A DNA stretch of 64,000 bases from the NCBI RefSeq assembly GCF_019802055.1, contig NZ_JAHVHW010000004.1, positions 372,001-436,000 of the forward strand, written 5' to 3'. Position 1 is the stretch's first letter. Each line of letters opens with the position of its first letter. The translations under genes were made by a program, and so were the position numbers. The DNA is from Ferrimonas balearica. GTDB taxonomy: Bacteria > Pseudomonadota > Gammaproteobacteria > Enterobacterales > Shewanellaceae. Positions 55,763-64,000 of the stretch are shown here, one piece after another. The notes under the pieces are model-generated. The model made no database searches, had not been told where the DNA came from, and worked only from the letters and a program-made list of their open reading frames with translations.

Positions 55763-55788
55763 GCGGCGCACACTCGCGTGGGCGCCGC
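55763..55788 (+). other. GC-rich hairpin upstream of the small ORF
   Basis: GCGGCGC-A-CAC / GTG-G-GCGCCGC stem with a TCGC loop and a single mismatch. No T-run, so not a classical terminator; it may be a leader element of the small ORF 25 bp downstream. Confidence 0.5.
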
Positions 55789-55812
55789 CTCTGGTCAAAA
55801 AATGGAGTGGTT

Positions 55813-55908
55813 ATGCTGAGTACTGTTCTTGTGGTTCTGTCTCCCCTGGCCGCCGAAGGTTTTCGTCGTCACTTTAAGTTGCAGCCGAAAATCTCCGCTA
55901 CCCTGTAA
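55813..55908 (+). CDS. Possible small protein (31 aa)
   Basis: Reads MLSTVLVVLSPLAAEGFRRHF followed by KLQPKISATL; stop TAA at 55906-55908. GGAG lies 5 bp before the ATG, and a stable hairpin lies upstream. The first half is hydrophobic and the second basic, like a single-pass membrane microprotein. It matches no family I know, and coding status is unproven. Confidence 0.35.
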   Translation: MLSTVLVVLSPLAAEGFRRHFKLQPKISATL

Positions 55909-55916
55909 GAGACCGC

Positions 55917-56747
55917 TTAGCCCTGTCGTTCCGGCAGGGCTTTGACGTGTACGTCCATCTGCGGATAGGGAATCCCAATCCCTTCCTGATCCAGCCTCAG
56001 CTTAATATCCCGAATCAGATCAAACCGCACCGGCCAGAAATCTGCCGTTTTCACCCAGGGACGCACCACAAAGTCTACCGAGGACGCGCCAAGATTGGAG
56101 ACCTCGATGGTCGGCTCCGGGTCCTGAAGCACCAGTTCATGACTGGTCACCACATCCCGAATCACCTGCTGCGCCTGGCGCAGGTCCGCATTGTAGGACA
56201 CGCCAATCACCATATCGATGCGCCGCTGTTCCTTGGCACTGTAGTTCACGATCACGCCATTCATCACCGAGGAGTTTGGCGCCACGATGCGTTTGTTATC
56301 CGGCGTGACCAGGGTAGTGGAGAAGATGGAGATCTCCTCTACGGTACCCGCGACGCCAGCCGCTTCCACGTAATCCCCCGCTTTACAGGGACGGAATACC
56401 ACCAGCAGCACCCCTGACGCAAAGTTGGACAGGGAGCCTTGCAGTGCCAGGCCAACCGCCAGACCGGCGGCACCAAGAACCGCCACCAGCGATGCGGTCT
56501 GGACCCCGAGTTGCCCCAATACCGCAATGAAGGTGAAGGCGGTGATCACCGCACTGACCATATTGGCCACAAAGCCCACTACGGTCATGTCCATATCGCG
56601 CTTGGTCAGCACCTTGCTGACGGCCCCGGCCACCGCCTTGGCCAACCAGCGACCGATGATAAAGATGACCAGGGCCAGAAGGACCCGAGTCCCGTAGACC
56701 ATCAGCAGGTCCGGCGCCTGTTCCATAATGCTTTCGATAGAACCCAT
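55917..56747 (-). CDS. mscS: Small-conductance mechanosensitive channel (MscS family)
   Basis: 276 residues (E. coli MscS 286). Three N-terminal TM helices, with the pore helix AVLGAAGLAVGLALQGSLSNFASGVLLVVFRP carrying the Gly/Ala-packed TM3. The beta domain contains GTVEEISIFSTTLVTPDNKRIVAPNSSVMNGVIVNYS. It releases osmolytes on hypo-osmotic shock. The start overlaps the stop of the OmpA-like gene by one base (TAATG). Confidence 0.95.
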   Translation of the reverse strand: MGSIESIMEQAPDLLMVYGTRVLLALVIFIIGRWLAKAVAGAVSKVLTKRDMDMTVVGFVANMVSAVITAFTFIAVLGQLGVQTASLVAVLGAAGLAVGLALQGSLSNFASGVLLVVFRPCKAGDYVEAAGVAGTVEEISIFSTTLVTPDNKRIVAPNSSVMNGVIVNYSAKEQRRIDMVIGVSYNADLRQAQQVIRDVVTSHELVLQDPEPTIEVSNLGASSVDFVVRPWVKTADFWPVRFDLIRDIKLRLDQEGIGIPYPQMDVHVKALPERQG

Positions 56748-57247
56748 TATTGTTCTCCGTTGGTTACGCGTAATCCTGTCTCAAGCCACAGTTCTACACG
56801 GCGGTTGAGGGTCTGACCGGTTTCGGTCTGGTTATCGCGCCAGGGCAGGATTTCTCCCATGCTCCAGTGCTGAATTTGTGCTGGATCCACACCATAACGC
56901 TCTGATAAAGCTTTGGAAACCGATATAGAGCGCTGAGAGCCCAATCTTTGATTGTGTGCCTCGGAGCCGCGGCTGTCCGCGTGCCCTACCACCATCACTC
57001 GCCCCTCAATGCCAGCGGCCACAAACGCCTCCAGCATGCCGAAATGTTCCGGCCTGAGCCGGGCGGAATCGGTATCAAAGTGAAGCACAAGCGGACCCGC
57101 CGCCTGTTGAGCACAGCCGTTGGCCTGCACGGTCCAACTGGGGCTCTGCGGACAGGCGTCCTTGGCATCCGGGACACCGTCGTTATCGGAATCTGCCGCC
57201 CACGACAGGGGCACCATCAGTCCGATGAACAGCAAACAGGACTTCAT
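56747..57247 (-). CDS. OmpA-family peptidoglycan-binding protein with thrombospondin-3-type repeat
   Basis: 166 residues from ATG 57247 (GGGAGAAG upstream). Signal peptide (MKSCLLFIGLMVPLSWA), one calcium-binding-type repeat DSDNDGVPDAKDACP, then an OmpA C-terminal domain (VLHFDTDSARLRPEHF, VVGHADSRGSEAHNQRLGSQRSISVSKAL, LNRRVELWLE). It lacks a beta-barrel, so it is probably a periplasmic protein bound to peptidoglycan. Coupled to mscS downstream. Confidence 0.9.
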   Translation of the reverse strand: MKSCLLFIGLMVPLSWAADSDNDGVPDAKDACPQSPSWTVQANGCAQQAAGPLVLHFDTDSARLRPEHFGMLEAFVAAGIEGRVMVVGHADSRGSEAHNQRLGSQRSISVSKALSERYGVDPAQIQHWSMGEILPWRDNQTETGQTLNRRVELWLETGLRVTNGEQ

Positions 57248-57288
57248 AACGTCTTCTCCCGTTAACGGTGAAAAGATAGTCGAATCTG

Positions 57289-57885
57289 TCAGAAAAGCCT
57301 TGGTTGGACAGGGCGATGGCGATCCATCGGGCAGATATGGCCTGCCCACATCGGCTCGGGGTGTCCCGCTTTCCCCTCCAGCCAGGCCCGGGCGTTCTGC
57401 CCACTCAGGCAAAGGGGCATGCGGTGGTGATACTCGGTGATGGCTCCGGTCGCTTCGGCAGTCACGATCACCGCCGCCCCCTCTGGCAGGGAGTCCGATG
57501 GCGGCCACCATAGCCCAGCAAAGTGCCAGAAACCGCTCTGTTCCGGTGCAAACCGATAACCCACTTTGTCCCTGCCCTCTTTACGCCACTCATACCAGGC
57601 GGTCGCCGGGATCAGGCATTGACGGTGACCCAGAGCGGGTCGAAACAGGGGCCGCTCTGCCAGGGACTCCAGGCGGGCGTTGATGACGGGTCGGGATGAT
57701 TGGGGAGTGTTGATGCCCCAGCGTCGCGTCGCCACGCTGAGGCGATTGTGATCTGCGGTAAGAATGGAGATAGACTCGGTCGGACGGATCCGCGAGGCGG
57801 TGCGGAGAGCCAGGGTTTCCCCATCCATGCCAAGCTGCTCATGGCTGTCATAAGCGATGGGATCCAGAGCAAAATGGCCACACAT
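57289..57885 (-). CDS. SRAP-domain protein (YedK/HMCES family)
   Basis: 198 residues, a little shorter than E. coli YedK (222). Cys2 right after the start Met (MCGHFAL) is the residue that links covalently to abasic sites in single-stranded DNA. NARLESLAERPLFRPAL, CLIPATAWYEW, and EYHHRMPLCL carry the other conserved residues (Asn, Glu, His). It protects abasic sites at replication forks. It lies 41 bp upstream of the OmpA-like gene. Confidence 0.92.
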   Translation of the reverse strand: MCGHFALDPIAYDSHEQLGMDGETLALRTASRIRPTESISILTADHNRLSVATRRWGINTPQSSRPVINARLESLAERPLFRPALGHRQCLIPATAWYEWRKEGRDKVGYRFAPEQSGFWHFAGLWWPPSDSLPEGAAVIVTAEATGAITEYHHRMPLCLSGQNARAWLEGKAGHPEPMWAGHICPMDRHRPVQPRLF

Positions 57886-57925
57886 AACCAGGTCGACTCA
57901 GTTCAGGGGATACCCCAGTGTGGCA

Positions 57926-58534
57926 CTACTGGCCGAACCGGGGAGCGCCTTGGGCCAAATACTCAGACTCTTCCGGTGTGTTTTCCCGGCCTAGTACCCC
58001 ATTGCGATGGGGGAAGCGGCCAAACTGCGCGATGATCTCAAGATGAAGGCGCTGAAACCGCAGCGTGTCCGCCACCTTTTTCCGCGCTTCCCCCTCGAGG
58101 TTCACCAACATCCGCTCCAGCATCGCTTCCCCCAGACGCTGGTCGTCGAGGGACTCGGAGTGCTGCAGGGGCATATAGAAAAACAGCTTGTAAGTCAGGG
58201 GCAGCGAACGATCCATCTGCTGCTCAATGCCCCCTTTGCACAGAGAGAGGGCGATGGGATCCCAGGCAAAAGCGTCTGCCTGTCCCCGGTACAGGTTACG
58301 ACTGAACTGATCGATAAGGATGATCAGGGCCAGCCGACCGGATGGCGTATCACACCACGACGCCAGCTCGCCACTGACCGCACGCTGATGCATGCCGCCA
58401 AACCGTTGAGCGATGGCGCTGTCGGTCAGAGCGCTGGCGCCAAACCAGAGCTTGTCCATTGGCTCCAGCGGCAGCCCATCCGGGTCCAGCCTGCCAAACC
58501 AGAAATCCAGAACCTGTTGGATCTCCCTCTCCAT
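57926..58534 (-). CDS. DUF924 family protein
   Basis: 202 residues. The family pattern is clear: VLDFWFGRLD, LWFGASALTD, LALIILIDQFSRNLYRGQADAFAWDPIALSL, FFYMPLQHSESLDDQ and FQRLHLEIIAQFGRFPHRNGVLGRENTPEESEYL. Helical TPR-like fold; function unknown. It follows pilU by 9 bp, so it may be read through from pilTU. Confidence 0.92.
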   Translation of the reverse strand: MEREIQQVLDFWFGRLDPDGLPLEPMDKLWFGASALTDSAIAQRFGGMHQRAVSGELASWCDTPSGRLALIILIDQFSRNLYRGQADAFAWDPIALSLCKGGIEQQMDRSLPLTYKLFFYMPLQHSESLDDQRLGEAMLERMLVNLEGEARKKVADTLRFQRLHLEIIAQFGRFPHRNGVLGRENTPEESEYLAQGAPRFGQ

Positions 58535-58543
58535 AATCTGTCC

Positions 58544-59659
58544 TCAATCCAGATCGATGGTCACGCCATCCATGTAGCCGGAACCGGTGTGATTAGACTG
58601 TTTAAGCTTAATCATCAGGCGCAAATCATTGGGGCTGTCCGCATAGTGCAGGGCATCCACCATGGTGATCTCATCAGCCATGTAGAGATCAAACAGCGCC
58701 TGGTCAAAGGTCTGCATCCCCTGCTCCCGGCTTTTGGTCATGGTTTCCTTCAGCTCAAACAACTGGTTACGGGCGATAAGATCGGACACCCTCGGCGTGT
58801 TGAGCAGCACCTCAATGGCGGCACGACGCCCTTGGCCATCACGATGGGGCACCAACTGCTGAGCCATGATCGCCTTAAGGTTCAGTGAGAGATCAAACAG
58901 CAGCTGTTGATGCTTCTCCTTCGGGACCAGGTGAAGAATGCGATCCAACGCCTGGTTGGCGTTGTTGGCGTGCAGAGTGGCCATGCAGAGGTGGCCGGTT
59001 TCCGCAAAGGAGAGGGCAAACTCCATGGTTTCCTGGGACCGGATCTCCCCCAGCAGAATCACGTCCGGAGCCTGACGCAGGGCACTTTTCAGCGCCGCAT
59101 CAAAAGACTCGGTATCGATGCCCACTTCCCGCTGGGTAACGATGCTCTGCCTGTGCTCATGAACAAACTCGATGGGATCCTCAATAGTGAGGATATGGCC
59201 TTTCTGGTGCTGGTTGCGATAACCCACCATGGCCGCCAGCGACGTGGACTTACCGGTGCCGGTTGCCCCCACCAGGATCACCAATCCCCGCTTGGCCATA
59301 CAGACATTCTTCATGATGTCCGGCAGGTACAGCTCCTCCATGGTGGGGATGCGGGTCTCAATGGAACGCATCACCATGCCCGGATTATCCCGTTGCCAGA
59401 AGGCCGAAACACGGAAACGTCCCTCCATGTCCGGGTCGCTGTAGGCGAAGTTCGCCTCCTTCTGTTCATGGAACTGACGCCGGTTCTCCTCGTTCATCAC
59501 GCTTTCCACCAGGGCCAGCGCCTGGGACCGATCCAGCGGCTCCTCGGAGAGCTGGCGCAGTTCGCCGTCAATCTTGGCGCTGGGCGGAAAACCCACGGTG
59601 ATAAACAGGTCTGACGCCTTACGCGCCAGCATGGTTTCAAGCAGGGATTTGATCGCCAT
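58544..59659 (-). CDS. pilU: Type IV pilus retraction ATPase PilU
   Basis: 371 residues. Accessory to PilT in pilus retraction. Walker A GATGTGKST, Asp box TIEDPIEFVHEH, Walker B region DVILLGEIRSQETME, and His box ATLHANNANQALDRI. The C-terminal tail HTGSGYMDGVTIDLD is longer than in PilT. GGAGCTCTC lies before the ATG. It follows pilT by 9 bp. Confidence 0.97.
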   Translation of the reverse strand: MAIKSLLETMLARKASDLFITVGFPPSAKIDGELRQLSEEPLDRSQALALVESVMNEENRRQFHEQKEANFAYSDPDMEGRFRVSAFWQRDNPGMVMRSIETRIPTMEELYLPDIMKNVCMAKRGLVILVGATGTGKSTSLAAMVGYRNQHQKGHILTIEDPIEFVHEHRQSIVTQREVGIDTESFDAALKSALRQAPDVILLGEIRSQETMEFALSFAETGHLCMATLHANNANQALDRILHLVPKEKHQQLLFDLSLNLKAIMAQQLVPHRDGQGRRAAIEVLLNTPRVSDLIARNQLFELKETMTKSREQGMQTFDQALFDLYMADEITMVDALHYADSPNDLRLMIKLKQSNHTGSGYMDGVTIDLD

Positions 59660-59668
59660 GAGAGCTCC

Positions 59669-60703
59669 TTACAAGGCGTTCTTGTTGGCGGTTTTGGTCA
59701 TCGCTTCGGCACGGGTGATCAGCCCCTGATTTACCAGGTAGGAGAGGCTTTGCTCCAGGGTCTGCATGCCGTGGGCCATACCGGTTTGAATGGCGGAGTA
59801 CATCTGCGCCACCTTGTCTTCACGGATCAGGTTCCGGATCGCCGGGGTGCCGATCATGATCTCATGGGCCGCCACACGACCACCGCCCACTTTCTTCACC
59901 AGAGTCTGGGAGATCACCGCCTGCAGGGATTCCGACAACATGGTGCGCACCATGTCTTTCTCCCCGGCAGGGAATACATCAACGATACGGTCGATGGTTT
60001 TGGCGGCTGAAGTGGTGTGGAGGGTGCCGAACACCAGGTGACCGGTTTCGGCGGCAGTCAGTGCCAGACGGATGGTTTCCAAGTCCCGCATCTCCCCCAC
60101 CAGAATCACATCCGGATCCTCACGCAGCGCGCTGCGCAAAGCGTTGGAGAAACTGTGGGTGTCCTTGTGCACTTCCCGCTGGTTGATCAGGCAACTCTTG
60201 TTGTCATGAACAAATTCGATGGGGTCCTCGATGGTGAGGATGTGGTCGTGACGGTGTTCATTCACGTAATCCACCATCGCTGCCAGAGTGGTACTTTTAC
60301 CGGAGCCGGTAGGGCCGGTTACCAGCACCAGGCCTTTGGGATAGGACGCGATGTCCTGGAAAATTTCCGGGGCGCCCAGTTCCTCAAGGGACATCACCTG
60401 ACTGGGAATGGTACGGAATACCGCGCCTGCGCCGCGATTCTGGTTAAACGCGTTAACACGGAAACGAGCCAACCCGGGCACCTCAAAGGAGAAATCCACC
60501 TCAAGGTGTTCTTCAAACTCTTTGCGCTGGCGATCATTCATAATGTCGTAAATCAGCGCATGAACCTGCTTATGGTCCAGCTGCGGGAGGTTGATCCGTC
60601 GAACCTCGCCATCCACCCGAATCATTGGCTGCACGCCAGCGGAGAGGTGCAGATCCGAAGCGTTGTGTTTTACACTAAAGGCCAGTAGTTCAGTAATTTC
60701 CAT
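59669..60703 (-). CDS. pilT: Type IV pilus retraction ATPase PilT
   Basis: 344 residues. Starts MEITELLAFSVKHNASDLHLSAG. Walker A GPTGSGKST, Asp box TIEDPIEFVHDN, Walker B DVILVGEMRDLETI, His box FGTLHTTSAAKTIDRI, and the AIRNLIREDKV motif characteristic of PilT. Drives twitching and DNA uptake through pilus retraction. Divergent from yggS by 27 bp, a conserved arrangement. Confidence 0.98.
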   Translation of the reverse strand: MEITELLAFSVKHNASDLHLSAGVQPMIRVDGEVRRINLPQLDHKQVHALIYDIMNDRQRKEFEEHLEVDFSFEVPGLARFRVNAFNQNRGAGAVFRTIPSQVMSLEELGAPEIFQDIASYPKGLVLVTGPTGSGKSTTLAAMVDYVNEHRHDHILTIEDPIEFVHDNKSCLINQREVHKDTHSFSNALRSALREDPDVILVGEMRDLETIRLALTAAETGHLVFGTLHTTSAAKTIDRIVDVFPAGEKDMVRTMLSESLQAVISQTLVKKVGGGRVAAHEIMIGTPAIRNLIREDKVAQMYSAIQTGMAHGMQTLEQSLSYLVNQGLITRAEAMTKTANKNAL

Positions 60704-60730
60704 ATTGTTTTCTTAGGCTCCCCGTAAGAT

Positions 60731-61414
60731 ATGTCCACCATAACAGAGCGTCTGAATGAAGCCCAAGCTCGAATTGACGCAGCCGCCGCCCTGGCGGGAC
60801 GAGTTGGCGAATCCATCACCTTGCTGGCGGTGAGCAAGACAAAACCGGCGGAAATGATCCGTGAGGCTTACCTCGCTGGTGCACGTGATTTCGGCGAAAA
60901 CTACCTTCAGGAAGGGGTTGATAAGATCGAGGCGCTTAAGCATCTCGATATCACCTGGCACTTTATCGGGCCACTTCAGTCCAACAAAACACGCCCGGTC
61001 GCGGAACACTTTGACTGGATCCACTCCGTGGACCGGCTCAAGATTGCTCAGCGGTTGAGTGAGCAGAGGCCCGACAACATGGCGCCTCTGAACGTCTGCA
61101 TTCAGGTCAACATCTCCGCGGAACAGAGCAAATCCGGCGTGACGCCCGACCAGCTCCCTGAACTGGCTGCTCAGATCGCCGCCCTGCCCGGCCTGCGTCT
61201 TCGTGGTCTGATGGCGATCCCGGCACCGGAGTCGGACCCAGACCGCCAGCGTCAGGCGTTGGCCCGGATGAAACACCTCTTCGACACACTCAGGGTGGGC
61301 TACCCCAGCCTGGATACCCTCTCTATGGGTATGAGTGATGATCTGGAAGCGGCAGTGGCCGAAGGCAGCACCATGGTGCGCATCGGTACCGCCATTTTTG
61401 GCACTAGGAAGTGA
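60731..61414 (+). CDS. yggS: PLP homeostasis protein YggS (PROSC/PLPBP)
   Basis: 227 residues. A single-domain alanine-racemase-like barrel that carries PLP: the lysine in LLAVSKTKP, FGENYLQEGVDKIE, WHFIGPLQSNKTRPV, VCIQVNISAEQSKSG, RGLMAIPAP and LSMGMSDDLEAAVAEGSTMVRIGTAIFG. Controls cellular PLP balance; not an enzyme with known turnover. First gene of the yggS-proC-yggT-yggU unit. Confidence 0.96.
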   Translation: MSTITERLNEAQARIDAAAALAGRVGESITLLAVSKTKPAEMIREAYLAGARDFGENYLQEGVDKIEALKHLDITWHFIGPLQSNKTRPVAEHFDWIHSVDRLKIAQRLSEQRPDNMAPLNVCIQVNISAEQSKSGVTPDQLPELAAQIAALPGLRLRGLMAIPAPESDPDRQRQALARMKHLFDTLRVGYPSLDTLSMGMSDDLEAAVAEGSTMVRIGTAIFGTRK

Positions 61415-61419
61415 ATAAC

Positions 61420-62244
61420 GTGACCCAAGACATTCGAACTGTCGCCTTTATCGGCGCCGGCAATATGAGCCGCAGCATCATTGCTGGGCTGGTGGCGGAC
61501 GGCTATCCCGCCGAGCGCCTTATCGCCAGCAACCCCAGCCAGGGCAAACTCGATGCACTGGCTCAGGAGTACGGCATCCGTACCACCAACGATAACCTCG
61601 CGGCGGTTCAGGAAGCGGACGTTGTGGTGATGGCGGTGAAACCCCAGCTGATGGCCCAGGTGTGTGCGCCCATCGCCCAGCTGGACCTCTCCGGCAAGCT
61701 GGTGATCTCCATCGCCGCCGGTGTCACCTGCGAGCGTTTAAGCGGCTATCTGGGTGGCCACCGGGCGCTGGTGCGTACCATGCCCAATACACCTTCCATG
61801 CTGGGGTTGGGTATGACCGGCCTCTATGCCGATGAAGCCGTTGGTGACAACGACCGGGCCTTTGCTGGCCGTCTGATGGCCGCGGTAGGCGAGATCCTCT
61901 GGCTGGAACAGGAAGCGGGCATCGATCAGGTTATCGCCTGCGCCGGCAGCTCTCCTGCCTACTTCTTCCTGTTTATGGAAGCGATGGAGCAAGGAGCCGC
62001 CGCATTGGGCGTCAAACCGGAAGACGCCCGACTGATGATTCAGCAAGCAGCCATTGGCGCTGCCGAAATGGTAAGGCACAATCCTCAATTGAGCCTGGCC
62101 GAGCTGAGAGCCCAGGTTACCTCCAAAGGGGGCACCACTCATGAAGCGGTGCAGACCTTGGAACAGCAGGGATTGCGCGATTCGGTAAATGACGCCATGC
62201 AGGCCGCCGTACGGCGAGCCCAGGAAATGGCCAAAGAGTTTTAA
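61420..62244 (+). CDS. proC: Pyrroline-5-carboxylate reductase
   Basis: 274 residues from GTG 61420, which has AGGA 10 bp upstream; GTG 61411 would overlap yggS but leaves no room for a ribosome site. NADP motif FIGAGNMSRSIIAGL, MAVKPQ, RTMPNTPSMLGLGMTGLY, GSSPAYFFLFMEAMEQGAAALG and TSKGGTTHEAVQTLEQQGL with the proline-site residues. Makes proline. Confidence 0.96.
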   Translation: MTQDIRTVAFIGAGNMSRSIIAGLVADGYPAERLIASNPSQGKLDALAQEYGIRTTNDNLAAVQEADVVVMAVKPQLMAQVCAPIAQLDLSGKLVISIAAGVTCERLSGYLGGHRALVRTMPNTPSMLGLGMTGLYADEAVGDNDRAFAGRLMAAVGEILWLEQEAGIDQVIACAGSSPAYFFLFMEAMEQGAAALGVKPEDARLMIQQAAIGAAEMVRHNPQLSLAELRAQVTSKGGTTHEAVQTLEQQGLRDSVNDAMQAAVRRAQEMAKEF

Positions 62245-62262
62245 TTTGGGAACCAATACACC

Positions 62263-62811
62263 ATGAATGCGATGACCTACCTGGTAACCGTCCTGTTCAA
62301 CCTCTACCTGATGGTGGTGCTGCTGCGCTTTGCCCTGCAACTGGTGCGAGCGGACTTCTACAACCCCTTCAGTCAATTCGTGGTCAAGGCCACCCACCCC
62401 ATCCTGGCCCCGATGCGTCGGCTTATCCCCAGCGTTGGGCGGCTCGACCTGTCGACCCTGGTGCTGGCTCTGCTGGTGGGCTGTGGCAAGTGGATTGCGG
62501 TTCTGGCGCTGAACAACCAGCCCCTCAACCCGATGGACATTCTGCTGCTTGGCGGCCTGACCGTACTGAAAGAAGCGGGTGTGCTGCTGTTCTGGATTCT
62601 GCTGATCCGCGCCATCCTGAGCTGGGTATCCCAGGGTTACAACCCCTTTGAAGCGGTACTCCACCAGCTGACCGAGCCGCTGCTGGCCCCCATCCGCAGG
62701 GTGATTCCGCCCATGGGTGGCCTGGATCTGTCGATGCTGGTTCTGCTGTTGGGCATGAACTTTATCAATCTGCTCATTGGCGATCTGATCCCGCTCTGGC
62801 GTCTGGTCTGA
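62263..62811 (+). CDS. yggT: YggT family membrane protein
   Basis: 182 residues, four TM helices in two YGGT repeats, each with the motif NPFSQFVVKATHPILAPMRRLIP or NPFEAVLHQLTEPLLAPIRRVIP. Related proteins help chloroplast nucleoid and cell-division organisation; bacterial role not settled. Follows proC by 18 bp. Confidence 0.94.
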   Translation: MNAMTYLVTVLFNLYLMVVLLRFALQLVRADFYNPFSQFVVKATHPILAPMRRLIPSVGRLDLSTLVLALLVGCGKWIAVLALNNQPLNPMDILLLGGLTVLKEAGVLLFWILLIRAILSWVSQGYNPFEAVLHQLTEPLLAPIRRVIPPMGGLDLSMLVLLLGMNFINLLIGDLIPLWRLV

Positions 62812-62814
62812 TCC

Positions 62815-63105
62815 GTGAGCACCGCCATTGAGCGCCAGGGCGACGACCTGCTGCTGAAGCTCTACATCCAGCCAAAGGCCAGCCGGGATCAGCTGGTTGG
62901 CCTGCACGGCGAGGAGTTCAAGGTGGCGATCACTGCGCCACCGGTGGATGGCAAGGCCAACGCGCATCTGATCAAATACCTGGCCAAGCAGTTCAAAGTG
63001 GCCAAAGGCCAGATCAGCATCGTCAAAGGGGAGCTGGGTCGACACAAACAGTTGAAGATTCAGGCACCCACAGTGATCCCGGATCCGCTGGCGCAGCTAC
63101 TATAG
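62815..63105 (+). CDS. yggU: DUF167 family protein YggU
   Basis: 96 residues from GTG 62815, three bases after ygg[50 protein letters not shown] and [13 protein letters not shown] are the DUF167 core. Function unknown; conserved partner of yggT. Confidence 0.93.
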   Translation: MSTAIERQGDDLLLKLYIQPKASRDQLVGLHGEEFKVAITAPPVDGKANAHLIKYLAKQFKVAKGQISIVKGELGRHKQLKIQAPTVIPDPLAQLL

Positions 63106-63141
63106 TGAAGTTAAGGACCACATCAGATTAAGGAGTCCGCC

Positions 63142-63579
63142 ATGTTGAGGTACGCCATTGCACTGCTGCTTTCCCTGACGGTTGCCCTCCCGGCTGCAGC
63201 TGAGCAGGTGCAGAAAGTGGGTAAGTACGCCGTGCACCATGTTGCGTTTGGCAGCACGTTCCTGACACCGGAGATTGCCCGCACCTACGACATCACCCGC
63301 AGCCGCTACGTCGGGCTGGTGAACATCACGGTGATCGACACCTCTCTGCCCGGGGATGAAACCCATGCAGTCGCCGTGAAGATCCAGGGCACCGCCCGTA
63401 ACCTGCTGGGCAACGTCAAAAACCTCAGCTTTAAGGAGATCCGGGAAGGCACCGCCATCTACTACATCGCGGAGGTGGGTCACCGCAACGAGGAAACCTT
63501 CACCTTCGACATCGAAGTGAGTAACGGCCAGGACCTCAGCACCGAGCTCACCTTCAAACAGAAGTTCTTCGTCGACTGA
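63142..63579 (+). CDS. DUF4426 domain secreted protein
   Basis: 145 residues with a signal peptide (MLRYAIALLLSLTVALPAAA). VGKYAVHHVAFGSTFLTPEIARTYDITRSRYVGLVNITV and DLSTELTFKQKFF fit DUF4426, a small periplasmic beta-sandwich family found next to rdgB in Shewanella-like bacteria. Ribosome site AAGGAG. Function unknown. Confidence 0.9.
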   Translation: MLRYAIALLLSLTVALPAAAEQVQKVGKYAVHHVAFGSTFLTPEIARTYDITRSRYVGLVNITVIDTSLPGDETHAVAVKIQGTARNLLGNVKNLSFKEIREGTAIYYIAEVGHRNEETFTFDIEVSNGQDLSTELTFKQKFFVD

Positions 63580-63602
63580 CGCGGATCTGACGCTGTTCAA
63601 CA

Positions 63603-63633
63603 CCGGGGCGCCCTTGTAAAATCGGCGCCCCGG
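63603..63633 (+). terminator. Hairpin between the DUF4426 gene and rdgB
   Basis: CCGGGGCGCC / GGCGCCCCGG perfect 10-bp stem with an 11-base loop. The tail is only weakly T-rich, so termination may be partial. Confidence 0.6.
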
Positions 63634-63676
63634 CGCCGTTTTCAGGCCCTCATATAACCCAATGACCGGAGTGCGC

Positions 63677-64000
63677 ATGTCCCCCACCCAATCCATTGTT
63701 CTGGCCACCGGCAATGCCGGCAAGGTTCGTGAATTTGCTCAGCTTCTGGCGGATTACCCGCTGGAAGTGCTACCGCAAAGCCAGTTTGATGTCCAAGAAG
63801 CGGTCGAGGACGGCACCACTTTTATCGAGAACGCCATCATCAAGGCGCGCAACGCGGCCCGTGCCACCGGCCTGCCCGCCATCGCAGATGACTCCGGCAT
63901 TGAAGTGGACGCGCTTAACGGTCGTCCCGGCATCTACTCCGCCCGCTTTGCCGGGGAAGGCGCCAGCGCCACTGACAACTGGCAGAAACTGCTGACCGAA
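63677..64000 (+). CDS. rdgB: Non-canonical purine NTP pyrophosphatase (RdgB), cut by the window edge
   Basis: The first 108 residues are visible. It removes dITP and [19 protein letters not shown], the substrate-site [17 protein letters not shown] and [29 protein letters not shown] are family hallmarks. ATG 63677 is chosen over ATG 63662 because CGGAG lies 5 bp upstream and [16 protein letters not shown] is a normal start. Confidence 0.96.
   Translation, partial: MSPTQSIVLATGNAGKVREFAQLLADYPLEVLPQSQFDVQEAVEDGTTFIENAIIKARNAARATGLPAIADDSGIEVDALNGRPGIYSARFAGEGASATDNWQKLLTE

Larger units (their letters stand above)
55509..55916. other. 408-bp gap between ltaE and mscS
   Basis: Holds a GC-rich hairpin (55763-55788) and a possible 31-residue gene (55813-55908) on the plus strand. 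The left half must include the ltaE promoter; I see nothing else in it. Confidence 0.6.

Overview
The window looks like a chromosomal segment of a marine gammaproteobacterium of the Alteromonadales, most like Ferrimonas or a Shewanella relative. The evidence is the block pilT-pilU / yggS-proC-yggT-yggU-DUF4426-rdgB beside ruvX-yqgE, the order grpE-nadK-recN-bamE-rnfH-ratA-smpB-ssrA, the tmRNA tag ANDENYALAA, and a Shewanella-type GlcNAc pathway (NagR-NagX-NagP-NagA-NagB-II-NagK). The DNA is GC-rich. No insertion sequence, prophage, integrase, CRISPR array, rRNA or tRNA gene was seen. The species is an inference.

Layout. 1-2.5 kb: the start of an S9-type peptidase and a PepSY membrane protein behind a possible Fur box. 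2.5-5.9 kb: dnaK-dnaJ behind two tandem heat-shock promoters. 5.9-9.4 kb: an EamA transporter, a LysR regulator divergent from an SDR, and a YafK-like L,D-transpeptidase. 9.4-16.2 kb: a two-component system with a PhnD-like sensor, a porin, an ApbE flavin transferase and an FMN-binding lipoprotein. A 13-base core (CGGAAAACCACTA) occurs three times in the two intergenic regions of this cluster and nowhere else that I noticed. 16.2-24 kb: grpE, nadK, recN with two abutting SOS boxes, an iron alcohol dehydrogenase, bamE, rnfH-ratA, smpB and ssrA. 24-29.6 kb: three tandem paralogous secreted pectate-lyase-fold proteins with long Asp-Pro linkers. 29.8-32.1 kb: a membrane c-di-GMP phosphodiesterase.

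32-49.6 kb is a chitin/GlcNAc utilisation locus. NagR (LacI family) lies next to the operon nagK-nagB-II-nagA-nagP-nagX. A GH20 beta-hexosaminidase, a TauE/SafE permease, two flavin-dependent halogenase-like proteins, a SapC protein and a TonB-dependent receptor complete it. Five copies of a TGACA-N4-TGTCA palindrome mark the operators. The expected flow is outer-membrane uptake of chito-oligosaccharides, hydrolysis by the GH20 lipoprotein, import by NagP, phosphorylation by NagK, deacetylation by NagA and deamination by NagB-II. The halogenase-like and SapC proteins have no obvious step in it.

49.9-64 kb is mostly housekeeping: NDH-2, yciH-yqgE-ruvX, a Spo0M-family protein, a DUF4136 lipoprotein, ltaE-yciA, an SRAP protein, an OmpA-like protein, an MscS channel, pilT-pilU, and the yggS-to-rdgB operon, which runs off the right edge.

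The best candidate for an undescribed system is the 9.4-16.2 kb cluster, where a PhnD-type sensor probably controls a porin and a covalently flavinylated lipoprotein. Next are the pectate-lyase-fold triplet and the halogenase-like pair in the GlcNAc regulon.
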